Part shown: piece after piece, positions 46,562 to 56,599 of the stretch
Numbering within the stretch: position 1 is the first letter of the stretch
How the letters are laid out: every line of letters begins with the position of its first letter
Assembly: GCA_039566865.1 (NCBI GenBank)
Contig: CM076954.1
Location: forward strand, 8,130,001-8,194,000
DNA length: 64,000 nucleotides
Source: Aurelia coerulea
Taxonomy: Eukaryota; Cnidaria; Scyphozoa; Semaeostomeae; Ulmaridae
Direction: 5' to 3'
The notes under the pieces: model-generated
Told to the model about the DNA's origin: nothing
The model's input: the letters and a program-made list of their open reading frames with translations, nothing else
Databases searched by the model: none
Position numbers and translations under genes: made by a program

Positions 46562-46645
46562 ATGGCTGAGGACGCAGAGAGCTACGACGATTTTGTGCTT
46601 CCATCAAATTTTAATGCTTCGATCAGTAAAATGAAGGCCAAGTGA
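46562..46645 (+). pseudogene. coding-like start (MAEDAESYDDF...) in core 2 spacer
   Basis: ATG at 46562 gives 27 codons (MAEDAESYDDFVLPSNFNAS, then ISKMKAK and stop) with protein-like composition. It sits in the spacer of the palindromic core, right beside copy B. It may be a captured host exon or a remnant of the satellite element's own gene. No family recognised. Confidence 0.35.
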
Positions 46646-46929
46646 AAACCAAGAACAGCGAAAATCCGAATTTGCTTCATCTTAATTTCAAATGTCCACA
46701 CAACACAGACGAAAGCCAAAATATGTCAGTTTCGCGGTTTCACCAAAGCGAAAGAGATGAAAGGCTCCCGAATTGCAAATTCAGTTCTTGTGATATACCA
46801 TTTGGGATACATAACGAGTCCCAGTGTCATAATCCTATTCTCTCCCCCAATTGAATAGTCCTGGCCGCCAGAGAGTGATAGATGTATTGTTCCAAAACAA
46901 AGTCACACCTTTAACTATCATTATGTGCT

Positions 46930-47233
46930 CTAACCTATATTATGTCGACATAAACTAGGATTATGTACATAAACCTATATTATGTGCACATAAACTAGGA
47001 TTATGTACATAAACCTATATTATGTGCACATAATATAGGTTATCACTACATAATATAGGTTTATGTCCCGATAACCCATATTATGTGCACATAAACTAGG
47101 ATTATGTTATATAAACCTATATTATGTCGACATAAACTAGGATTATGTACATAAACCTACATTATGCGCACATAATATAGGTTTATGTACATAATCCTAG
47201 TTTATGTTGACATAATATAGGTTTATGTACATA
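46930..47233. repeat. 19-bp near-palindrome array, block 4
   Basis: About 12 units, with an orientation switch at about 47030 and another at about 47165. It ends at TACATA (47228-47233), where the GGTACC element inserted. Confidence 0.85.
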
Positions 47234-49268
47234 GAGGGGGGTGACAGGGGGGGTCTTTGGTACCGGTACCAACTCTTAAGGTACCAGGTTCCACCCCAAT
47301 TGAAGGTAATGGTACCATCCCGGGTACCGGAGCCTAAACACTTAAGATATTCACCCGGGGGGTAGTTGACTTTCATTAGGACAGGAAATTGCACTTCAAG
47401 GAATTTTTTCTCCTGGCTTTAGCATTCTCCCTTTCAAATGATGGCCCGGCTTTAGAAAAAAGCCGGGAGCAGTATACTTCAAAGGGTAAAATTACGCTGG
47501 AAAACGATGAAATAACAAGCGGTTCTAAGAAAATGCACCTGGCTTTAGAAACCGGCTTTAGAAAATTTGCCTTCTCTTGATGCCTGGCGTCAGAAAAAAG
47601 ATGTGAAAACGATACCTGAAAAGGAATGCACATCCCACCAGCAAAATATACAAAATATTCAAAATCGGTCAAGTGTACAATTCAGCGTGGCCCGTTTGGG
47701 TAGTTTTGGCGCACCCGGTAGTACAGTCTATCGTCAATATGAGGAATTCTGAAAAGAGGTCTGATGGAATCCCAAGTTTCAGAAACACCAACAACATCAA
47801 ACTTGACATTTAGATTAACTAGTAATGAGTGAAGTTCATCAAAGTGACATCGGTGACTCCTACATCGGTTCGTCGTGCAGGGCATCTTGTAACATTGTAA
47901 CCAGTGGGCCATAGGCAGTAAGCCCTTTTCCTCGCCCAGTAGTGAAGCGAAAGTCCCCGCCCCATTTTTGGCCCACTAGTTTGGGCCCTTTTCGTTCACT
48001 TTATTTTATGGTTTTACCCCTTTATTGTTGAGCGCCAAACAGTCCTTTCCAGTAAAATTGAGAGACATAGAAGATCAGCTGTAGATGGACCTTTCTGCTT
48101 TAACATTCTAGACGTTGGATAGACAATTTACAGAGGTGTCATCTTTGGGTCTTCCATTTTCTAACACGGACAGGTGTTGTGGTGCAGTGTTGTTGCAGTG
48201 GTGCAATTGTGTTGTGGTGCAGACTTTGCAGCCAGAACAATGCCACGTAGGGCCTCAAAACTTTAACGTCATAACAAGGGGTCGAGGATTCGATCAGGTC
48301 TTCTCTGCTGCTACAATCCCAACGCTTGGTGCTAAAAACCGCAATGTTGCCTTCACCTCCTAACTACTCAGCTCTGGGCAGCTCTAAATCACAAAATGGG
48401 CTGTTCTAAAATCTCAGTTTTGGGATATTTTGCTCGAAAGTCTGCTGTCCTCGGAGAGCTTCCAAAAATAATGCATATAAATTATTGATATACGGACAAA
48501 ATTGAGATCTCTCCAGAGCTCTGCAATGCTTCTGTCAGAAAATTTCACATAATGAACTGCATTTGTTTCTTTAGATGCTGACAATACAATGCAATCTTCT
48601 CAGTTCGCCCAAAAATAGCTCTTTGAATTCTAAAGAATCCTTTAAGAAACTAGCAGATTGCAACATTCTTTTCAACACATTTTAAGCATATCCGAGAAAC
48701 CAGTAACCATTTTTTGCTCCCTTCGATCGCATGTCGATAAAGTTTTTCATTTTCTATCCAGTGAGCTTCAAATTTATTGGATAATTTATATGAAAGATGT
48801 TTGGGCAAATCCTCAAAAAAGATTTATAAATGAAATGAAAAATGGGCAGTTCTAAATTTTCCGTAGGATGATCCCTGAATAGCACATGGCCACGCTGTCT
48901 CATGTATTTGTATGATTGTACAATCTTTTTTGCCTCGGGAAATGGGCCCTGGTGGTTAGTTGGGCTCACTAGTCACATTCCTTAAAAGATGCCTTGTCCT
49001 CGTGAGACCCATGAGCATAACCAAACCTCACCTAAAGTCCCTAAGCAACTCACTTTTGCACCAATGTCACAGCATGTACTGTTAAAAGCTACACATGTGT
49101 TATATGAATTCCGAAACATCCCATTGAAAAAACTGTTGTTGGTACTGACTCATAGAGGCTTGGTACCGGTACCACTACTTTTGGTACCAGGTTCCGCTAT
49201 CTTTGCAGAATTTGGTACCAGGTACCACCCCTCTGGTACCATGGTACCACTACCCTGTCACCCCCCTC
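47234..49268. mobile_element. 2.0-kb GGTACC-rich element, 6-bp TSD
   Basis: Tips GAGGGGGGTGACAGGG, inverted at the right end. TACATA at 47228-47233 and 49269-49274 is a perfect 6-bp TSD in the satellite array. GGTACC recurs about five times within 100 bp of the left tip and about eight times near the right tip. No transposase is visible. It contains a small LINE endonuclease fragment. Confidence 0.78.
47725..47860 (-). pseudogene. LINE endonuclease fragment
   Basis: The minus strand reads HFDELHSLLVNLNVKF then DVVGVSETWDS, the 'SETW' motif region of LINE EEP endonucleases, followed by I-P-H-I-D-D residues. Only about 45 residues remain. Confidence 0.7.
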
Positions 49269-49535
49269 TACATAATCCTGGTTTATGTGCACATAATATA
49301 GGTTTATGTAACATAATCCTATAATATGTCATTTTTGTGCAAATGGCGTTCCATATATGTGCTCGAACCCTTATTATGTCGACATAAACTAGGATTATGT
49401 ACATAAACCTATATTATGTGCACATAAACTAGGATTATGTTACATAAACCCATATTATGTCGACATAATCATAGTTTATGTACATAATCCTAGTTTATGT
49501 GCACAAAATATAGGTTTATGTGACATAATCCTATA
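49269..49535. repeat. 19-bp near-palindrome array, block 5
   Basis: Two runs of the 19-bp units separated at 49334-49361 by an internal copy of the element tip (TTTTTGTGCAAATGGCGTTCC). Confidence 0.85.
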
Positions 49536-49743
49536 TTATGTCATTTTTGTGCAAATGGCGTTCCATATTCGTCGTACATAGCCGATTCCTCGTTGCCCAT
49601 GGTCGAAACCGCCAAAGCCTCATTTTCTCGGACCAATCAGACGGCTAAAAAGCGAGGGAGACAAAAGAAACCCGTGAAGATTTTCCTAAATTTTACCTAC
49701 CTTCATAAAACGCAACCAGGACAAAAAACTGCTTGAGATTTCT

Positions 49744-50135
49744 CCCGGGGGGTCTACCTTGGAGAAAAACAACGGGGATGTGCCTCTGCCAGAACAAAAT
49801 TTTATGACCCTGTCGTGGAATAAAATTCTGAAAACATGACACCTGTCCTGGAATAAGATCGGGGAAACTGATGGTTCTCGTAAAAATGATATTACTAAGA
49901 GTACTTTTCGCTAATTGCTAACGCTACTAACATTTTAATTTAATAAGTTCATGAATTGGAGTATCTTTATAGATAATAATCTGATCTGTCCTGGAAAAAG
50001 TAGCTCTAAAGGACACACCAGTCCCGGAATAAATGTGCAAAAGGTATAATCCTGTCCCGGAATTTTCAGCCGAAAATGACACCCTATTGGCAGGCACATC
50101 CACGGGTGGTTATTGTATTAAGTAGACCCCCCGGG
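49744..50135. mobile_element. C/G-tipped MITE in the outer left arm
   Basis: Tips CCCGGGGGGTCTAC and inverse. Flanks AGATTTC(T/C) at 49736-49743 and 50136-50143 give a 7-8-bp TSD; the other arm has the empty site GAGATTTCCCGAA near 52980. The interior has 'CCTGTC.TGGAATAA' repeats. Same family as 6610-8056 and 9586-11079. Confidence 0.78.
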
Positions 50136-50235
50136 AGATTTCCCGAATTTTTTAAAGCAATGTACTCTCCAGATGTTTGAGAGTAAAAGATTGGATGCCG
50201 GTTGGAATATCTCCAGGATTGGTGGAGTTATGGCC

Positions 50236-50905
50236 ACAAACAAACTGACAAGGTACTGAACCTTGAACAATAGAGATTCTGGCCGGGAGACAATAGTAAT
50301 AACAATAGTGATTGTTCTAAGAACGACCCGAAAACGTCACAATCTGTGTCTTCAATTATTCTTGCTATTGTCTTTCGCTAAATTTCTTTTATTGAAGATT
50401 CAATGCCCCTACGGTTTCTATGTGAATTGAAACAGTCTATAAAGGCTTGTTCACGCATTTCAAGTCATGTGGCAATACTCTAGGGAAGTTTCTGTATTGT
50501 ACTACTCTTTTACATTCATGGCAAAAGTTTGCTCGTTGCGAAATAACTTATAAAATTCAAAAGAGTTTTTATCAAGAGGCTTTATCACCTGACTTGAAAC
50601 AGGCCCGTAGGAGCATTTTTCAGATTGGAGGGGCACTAATTCACACCGAAGGGGTAAAGGTTCCGGGGGTCCAGGGGCGAAGCCCCCGGAAGAATTGCTC
50701 GGTCAATGCCCTCTTTTCTTTTGGCAATGCCCTTCTGTACATTGCTGAAAGGGCATTTTATGATCGGAGGTCCTGAAGAAAAATAGGAAATCTACGAATC
50801 CAAATATATTTCAAACAGGTTAGCTAAAATCAAGCTACAATAGGATAAGAATTGATATTTGATTTACAAAAGTCATCACACAGTTTTCATGGCGTCCTAC
50901 GAAAG
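50236..50905. other. loop of outer element, GC stem module at 50670-50700
   Basis: Mostly unassigned AT-rich sequence. GGGGTCCAGGGGCGAAGCCC and a following CCCCGGAAG are a stem-module copy like those in the CAGGGGCGGATCCAG family, without recognisable element ends. Confidence 0.45.
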
Positions 50906-51005
50906 CCATGGCATGGCCAGAGTAAATTAAATGGGCGGAATTGAAATGAAGGGGTCTGGGGGAAGCCCCAGGAAAATTTTTGGGGCCATGCCCTTTACTT
51001 TGGCT

Positions 51006-52185
51006 CAGTGGTGTAGAGCTGGGGGGGCTCAGGGGGGCTCAGCCCCCCTAGTTATTTTTTCCGTAATTTTGGGGGGGCTTTAGCCCCCCTAGTTATTCTG
51101 AATAAATTTTGATTTTCTTAATTTGTTTATTATGACCAAAATGACAGAACAAGGTAATGTTATATTCTTTTAAAGAAGAGATCCTGGTGTTTGGTTTGCA
51201 CCAAGATGAGATCTTCAATGACTGTCAAGCTCTTATCTTCCTTGATGTTTATAAGCATACATGGGCCTCATGTACATCTATGGGATGCCACTAATGTTAC
51301 ATCAAAATGGCTTCAGAAACACACAAGTGCAAATGACAATAGAACAAGGAAGTGCAAACAGAAATCATAAGTGGCAAGGCGATGAGGGTATAGGGTGCCC
51401 CCCACTTGTTTCGAAAAATGGTCATCGATATTCCTTTAACACGGAAGAGAAATGGCTGGGTATAGGTTCGGTGAGAATTTTTCTGTGAAATGCCAATTGC
51501 TAGAAGGGGATTATACATAATTGAACTGTGTTACCAAAGCTTCCATTTTAGCACTGGTAAATATGGAGTCAGGGGATGCCTTCTGAGCCAAAGAAAAGGA
51601 TGTTTTTTCAAAAATTTTCTTCGTGCTCTGATTTGTAGGATAACTGTCAGTTGTCACAAAAAAACTATCAAGGTTTTCTTGTTGCTAATGGCAAGCATGA
51701 TATTGGGAGATGCATCTAAGCCAAAGTAAAGGATGTTTCTTCTAAAATTTTCTTCGTGCTCCAATTTATAGTATAACTGTCACAAAACTATCAAGGTTTC
51801 CTCGCTGCTAATGGCAAGCATGATATTGGGAGTTGCATTCTACGCCAAAGTAAAGGATGTTTCTTCAAAAATTTTCTTCTTGCTCTGATTTGTAGGATAA
51901 CTGTCAGTTGTCACAAAATTATCAAGGTTTCCTCACTGCTAATGGCAAGCATGATATTGGGAGTTGCATTCTACGCCAAAGTAAAGGATATTTCTTCAAA
52001 AATTTTCTTCTTGCTTCTGATTTGTAGGATAACTGTCAGTTGTCATAAAATTATCAAGGTTTCCTCACTGCTAATGGCAAGCATGATATGGCAAGCCTCC
52101 AACTAATGGCAAGCCTCCAACAAATTTCCTGGTGCCACCTCTCTAACTGAGCCCCCCTAGTTATTAATCTAGCTCTACACCACTG
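51006..52185. mobile_element. hAT-like element, CAGTGGTGTAGAGCT tips, 7-bp TSD
   Basis: Tips CAGTGGTGTAGAGCT and inverse. TTTGGCT at 50999-51005 and 52186-52192 is a 7-bp TSD, and the empty site TACTTTGGCTTAGAATGC occurs in sister repeats (for example near 52310). Both ends carry CAGCCCCCCTAGTTATT, inverted. No transposase. Its interior is a tandem array shared with the CAGTGGC family. Confidence 0.75.
51540..52090 (+). repeat. about 145-165-bp tandem repeats
   Basis: About 3.5 units, each with GCTAATGGCAAGCATGATAT, TTGGGAG, GCCAAAGTAAAGGATGTTTC, AAAATTTTCTTC and ATAACTGTCA, spaced about 140-155 bp. Homologous units occur at 7130-7420 and inverted at 52195-52350. Confidence 0.8.
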
Positions 52186-53180
52186 TTTGGCTTAGAATGC
52201 ATCTCCCAATATCATGCTTGCCATTAGTGACAAGGAATCTTTGAAAGCGTTGTGACAGTTCTCTTATGAGTTGAAGCATGAGGAAAATGTTTGAAGAAAC
52301 ATCCTTTACTTTGGCTTAGAATGCATCCCCTGATTCCATATTTGCAAATGCTAAAATGGAAGATTTGACATTTCTTGGAAAATTCTTTCCCAGCTATACC
52401 CAGCTTTTTTCTATTCGGTTTCGAGGATCTCGAGGACCACGCCACTGCTCATTAGTTTAGCTATGATTATTGATTCTTGAAGTCTGGGTACTTTTCGCCT
52501 CTCTTGACCAAGTGCTTCTGATGTCAAAAGAGTTGAGCTGTCCAAAGTTAAATTTCCTTGCATTGGAATCTATGACAAATTCGCTTACGATGCTGAAGAG
52601 GTTGAATTTATCAACTCTGTCGTTGTGCACATGTTTCACCATCAGGTGGTCGAGGCGGTAGTTTGCTGTTGTTGAACTTTGATAGGTCTTGACTCGCTTC
52701 ATTGCCAAGGGCCTGTCACTGATGATCAGTTTTCTATGTTATTATGAAGAATGAAAAAATTCAACTTCTGGAAATTATTGGGGGGGCCCGGGCCCGACCG
52801 GCCCCAATGGGTGCTACGGGCCTGACTTGAAATGGCGTAAACAGGTCTCGACAAGCCTTCGCCGATTTTGTTTATTGGAGAGGCAATAACTCCGCCAATC
52901 CTGAATATATTTTAACCGGCATCCAAACCTGTACTCCTAAACATCTGGAGAGCAGATTGCTTTAAAAAAATTCGGGAAATCTCAAGCAGTTATTTGTCCT
53001 GGTTGCGTTTTATGAAGGTAGGTAAAATTTAGGAAAATCTTCACGGGTTTCTTTTGTCTCCCTCGCTTTTTAGCCGTCTGATTGGTCTGTGAAAATGAGG
53101 CTTTGGTGGTTTCGACCATGGGCCACGAGCAATCGGCTATGTACGACGAATGATTCCTATGCTTATGTCAACAATCATCA

Positions 53181-53465
53181 GATTTTCTTCAATGCTTTGG
53201 GGACCTCAAGATTGAATGAGGCTCTCTGAAATCGTTATAGTCCGAAATGAATCTTTTGAGATCGATAAGTGCTAATTGTGTCATTATCAACTCAAAATCA
53301 CGTCCTTTGTGTACGAAAATAGGTGAAAACGTAGGGGACATTGCAAAAATGTAAGAAAATGTAGGGGAAATAGAGAAATTTAGCGTAGGGGGCTGTAGGG
53401 GAGAATCGCATGCGCAGTAGGTGGAAATTACAAATCAAGAGTGGCAGCACTGTTATTCACAGAGA
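53181..53465. other. no gene recognised
   Basis: Includes GTAGGGGA-type short repeats at 53330-53405. Nothing else assignable. Confidence 0.4.
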
Positions 53466-53644
53466 TTGTTGGGGAGACGAGATTGCTTTGTCCGAGGAAA
53501 CTTACGTGTCCTCCGTCCAGTGCGTTAAAGCGCATGCGCCCGTCAGAGCTTCATTCCAAAACGCTACTGCGCATGAGCTTTAACCTACTGCACGGGGGGA
53601 AGCATGGGTTTCCTCGGGCGAAGTGTGTCTCGTCTCCCCAACAA
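53466..53644. mobile_element. 179-bp palindromic MITE
   Basis: Tips TTGTTGGGGAGACGAGA, inverted at the right end. Inside, CCGAGGAAAC and GTTAAAGC.CATGCGC are also paired across the two arms. A 4-bp GAGA flank may be its TSD. Confidence 0.7.
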
Positions 53645-54454
53645 GAGAAGCAAGCGAGCTGCGAGACGAAAATGATGGAACTAAAAATTGCTTTCACCAT
53701 ACAAATTGAAAGTAAAACGGAATTGATCGAATTGTAATGTTAATAGCATTTTCATTTCACCAAGAATCTATAAATCGCTGCTTGAATGCAAGCATAACAG
53801 GAGCAAATGATCGCTAGTGACAGTGACATAGCCTATCTGTATGCTTCTAGTGGATCAATTGGATGATCAATTTGACGAAGTCGAAGAAAACGCAGACGGC
53901 ATGCATGGCAGTTATCGAAGATACAAATAGGAAAGGCAAAGTAGGGTAAGAAATTCCTAGTTGCAATATATCAGTGGCGGGGTGGCAGGGGGGCCAGAGG
54001 GCTATGGCCCCCCTGAATTGCAGCGCCAATAAAGATCAGGGGGCGCCAATGTTGCTCGTTTGTATTGTTTTACTGGGAACATCAAAACTGATCTTACGCA
54101 GTTGCGCCGCCAGGATTTTTCATTGGGGGGGCGAAACAGAACGGGGTCTGTATTGGACCACGCCCTCTACTTTGGCTGTAAGTGCAACCAACGCCCTTTT
54201 TATAGGTTGACATAAAGATAAATGAACCTGTTGAAATAACACAAGTAGGGTACCAAATTTAGAATATGACGTCCCGGCGACCGAACAACGAACTTCGGAT
54301 TTCCAAAAATCTCCGCAACCAATCTAATACATCACTCCGTAAAGGAATTATCGAAGGGCTGTCAAGTTCTCTCAGATTCAGAAATCTAAAGTATATGGTT
54401 TTGTGACAAAGAGGGCATCGGGATCAGCAGAAGCTTCAAAGCTCAGTATACAAT
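53645..54454. other. transposon fragments, no gene
   Basis: CAGTGGCGGGGTGGCAGGGG at 53971 resembles a hAT-like tip, and GGACCACGCCCTCTACTTTG at 54160 matches the inner end of CAGTGGC-family elements. Boundaries are not clear. Confidence 0.45.
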
Positions 54455-54925
54455 CAGGGGCGGATCTAGCCCGATTTTTTTAATGAGTTCCCATGATGAG
54501 ACCGAAGGTGAGAGAAGCTAGCTGAACAACTAGGCCCTTTAGATTGCCTCTTAAAATGCTATCAAATTTTTCTTAACTAATTAATAACTGATAAAATTTG
54601 AAATTAAAAGCATCCCACCAAACCAATTTTGGACCTTCATATGATCATAAGGCCTAAGTTCACCTCAAATGTTTCTCCTTCAGCCAGCCACATTTTGCCT
54701 TATTGACACATTGAAAAGATTTTGAAATCGTTTGTTATCTTTTTCATCGCGGATCTCATTTTCATAATTGTATCGTAAGTCTATTCTCAGAGACAAATCT
54801 ATCTATGAAATCTTGACTAAGTTCTCTAACTCATGGAACTCACGTCAAATCCGCCACTAGATGAGGGGGTCTGGGGGCAAATTTTCGGGGACACGCCTTT
54901 TACTTTGGCTTAGAACACCTCTACC
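54455..54925. mobile_element. CAGGGGCGGATCTAG tip and CAGTGGC-family relic
   Basis: The left tip at 54455 continues CCCGATTTTTTT, like the stem-module end of the CAGGGGCGG family; its partner tip is missing. At 54848-54925 CGCCACTAG and GGGGTCTGGGGGCAAATTTT lead into ACTTTGGCTTAGAA, a CAGTGGC-family end. Confidence 0.5.
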
Positions 54926-55139
54926 GATCACGTGTTACCTGGTGGTGAAATAGCATTTTTGATTATTATGGGCCTGACTACTATTTCTCCTTCATTGTCA
55001 CTTCCTCTTGGTCTACTTTTAGCTCCAAAAACTGTCTTTTCTTTGCTATCTGCTTAGCTAAAGCTGTCGTCTTCATTTCTTCTTTCGTGAAAAACTGTAC
55101 AATCAAACGAATCTTTCGCAAATTATCAAGCACACAAAT

Positions 55140-55265
55140 ACAACACCATTGCAACGATGACTCTTCTCTAGACTGATTATATGTTCGTAGGTTATCGCTA
55201 TTGATAGGCTGATGGACGCTATAACTACGACTCATGGACTTACGCTTCCAGAAACGGACATGGCC
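55140..55265. mobile_element. relic of the 13798-type mariner-like element
   Basis: CTAGACTGATTAT, TCGCTATTGATAGGCTGATG and GCTATAACTACGACTCATGG match, inverted, the right arm of 13798-15362 (about 15050-15185). Divergence is about 15-20 percent by eye. No tips remain. Confidence 0.6.
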
Positions 55266-56161
55266 TAAGTCACCTGCTATTTTTTCTTGAAACCACCGAC
55301 CCTAAATCGCCACAAAAAGTGGCTTTCCTGAAGTGCTACACTGCAAAACAAGCTATCAATACTTAGATGAATGTTTCTTCAAGCTATTAAATCCTATCCT
55401 AATTCCTACCCATAAGTGATATTTTGGTTGTTTGGGGACGCAAAAGATCTCATAAATTCGCTCGCTACTTTGAGATTTTGATCGTTGGCAAGGATCCTTG
55501 GATCGTTGGTGCAGTTCAGTCGAACGCGTTGTTCGAATTCGTTTGTTTGCCTTTTTGGCGGGAAGTTTAAATTGAAGAAGAATCAGCCAATCCCATCAAG
55601 TTATTTCAAATCTTGCATCCTGATTGGTCCAGGAACAAATTTGTTCCTGGCGAGAATTTTTTTGCCGTTTTGAGAAGAGTTAGTCCATAAGGCCCTCAAC
55701 TGGAGCGACAACAACAACATTAATTCACTTCAATTAGATGAGCGTAAGTTGAGTTTCCTTATGTAGTGAGGCTAACTCTTCTCCTTCAGGTTCACTAAAA
55801 ATTCAAGCCAAGCTTAAAGTACAGGCCTAGCATAGCCAAATGGCCTGAATAAAGCTATTTTGAGCCTGCACAGAACTTTGGAAGGAGTCTGCTTGAAAAC
55901 TATGACAAGTTTGCCCGTAAAAATACAGAAATGTGGGGAAAAATTACCCTAGCAACCATTTTTTTGCGTTGCTAAGGACAATGGATCACACTTACCTTCA
56001 GAAAAATTAATTTTTTGACATGTTACTATTTCCTGAATGCAGAATCGTTTTCATAGCCTTATAGATTGGTAATTTTGTAAGCTTTTGGGTTAAGAAAAAA
56101 TAATTGGTCAAAATTTATTTTTCTTTTTCCTGATCGGTATATAGTGGGGGAGCTTATTACC
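55266..56161. other. no gene recognised
   Basis: AT-rich with one small perfect palindrome (CAGGAACAAATTTGTTCCTG near 55629). No coding motif. Confidence 0.45.
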
Positions 56162-56171
56162 TGAATCGTGC

Positions 56172-56590
56172 AAAATGTGATACCAGCATAAAACTTGGTG
56201 AAGATGGGCAGTTTGATACGCTGAAAAAGATGGGATGTGGACACAAGCTGAAAAATGCTCCCTTGTGCTATTTTTAGACTGGGGTACTAGGTTCCAGGCC
56301 TCTAAAAAGGAAATCGTAATTATTTTGCTGCAAATTATGATACCAGCATGAAACTTGGTGGAGATGGGCAGTTTGATACGCTGAAAAAGATGGGATGTGG
56401 ACACAAGCTGAAAATGCCCCCTTTGTGCTATTTTTATACTGGGGTACTAGATTCCAGGCCTCAAAAAGACTTTCGCAATCATTTTGCTGCAAAATGTGAT
56501 ACCAGTATGAAATTAGGTGGAGATGGGCAGTTTGATACGCTGAAAAAAATGGGATGTGGACAGAAGTGTAAAAATTATCCCAAATTTTCT
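56172..56590 (-). repeat. tandem array of about 160-bp units, left arm
   Basis: 2.5 units, each with GTGATACCAGCATGAAACTT, GGAGATGGGCAGTTTGATAC, GATGGGATGTGGACACAAGC and ACTGGGGTACTAG.TTCCAGG. Confidence 0.85.
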
Positions 56591-56599
56591 TTTTAGATT

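Larger units (their letters stand above)
42298..46929. repeat. palindromic core 2, split by copy B
   Basis: The left arm 42298-42480 and right arm 46742-46929 are inverted copies of each other and of core 1 arms. Between them lie copy B and a unique spacer (46529-46741) that differs from the core 1 spacer and contains a coding-like start. Confidence 0.75.
37169..49568. mobile_element. 12.4-kb composite of satellite-bearing elements, 6-bp TSD
   Basis: Tips TATGGAACGCCATTTGCAC (left) and its inverse (right). TTCGTC at 37163-37168 and 49569-49574 is duplicated; the paralogous arm near 53140-53155 keeps the single-copy empty site. Next to the tips are arrays of 19-bp near-palindromes. Inside are two palindromic cores (41508-41919; 42298-46929), two 4,023-bp transposons (37365-41387, 42501-46523) and a 2-kb GGTACC element (47234-49268). 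A second internal copy of the right tip at 49334-49361 suggests that two copies of the element fused. Confidence 0.75.
50906..52447. mobile_element. hAT-like CAGTGGC-family element, split
   Basis: The right tip at 52447 reads inward CAGTGGCGTGGTCC. The left tip is worn (CCATGGCATGGCCAG) and continues GTAAATTAA.TGGG and GGGGTCTGGGGG, matching the inner right end of the 6980-7502 element in inverted orientation. A second element (51006-52185) inserted at TTTGGCT. Without it the host copy is about 362 bp. Confidence 0.65.
49569..53180. mobile_element. outer inverted-repeat element (right part)
   Basis: The left arm (49569-49743, resuming 50136-50235) and right arm (about 52865-53180 inverted) share GTACATAGCCGATT, CATGGTCGAAACC.CCAAAG, GACCAATCAGACGGC and AAACGCAACCAGGACAAA. 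The left arm's outer end continues at 37143-37168 beyond the 12.4-kb composite. The right arm preserves empty sites for both left-arm insertions. No coding region. Confidence 0.72.
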
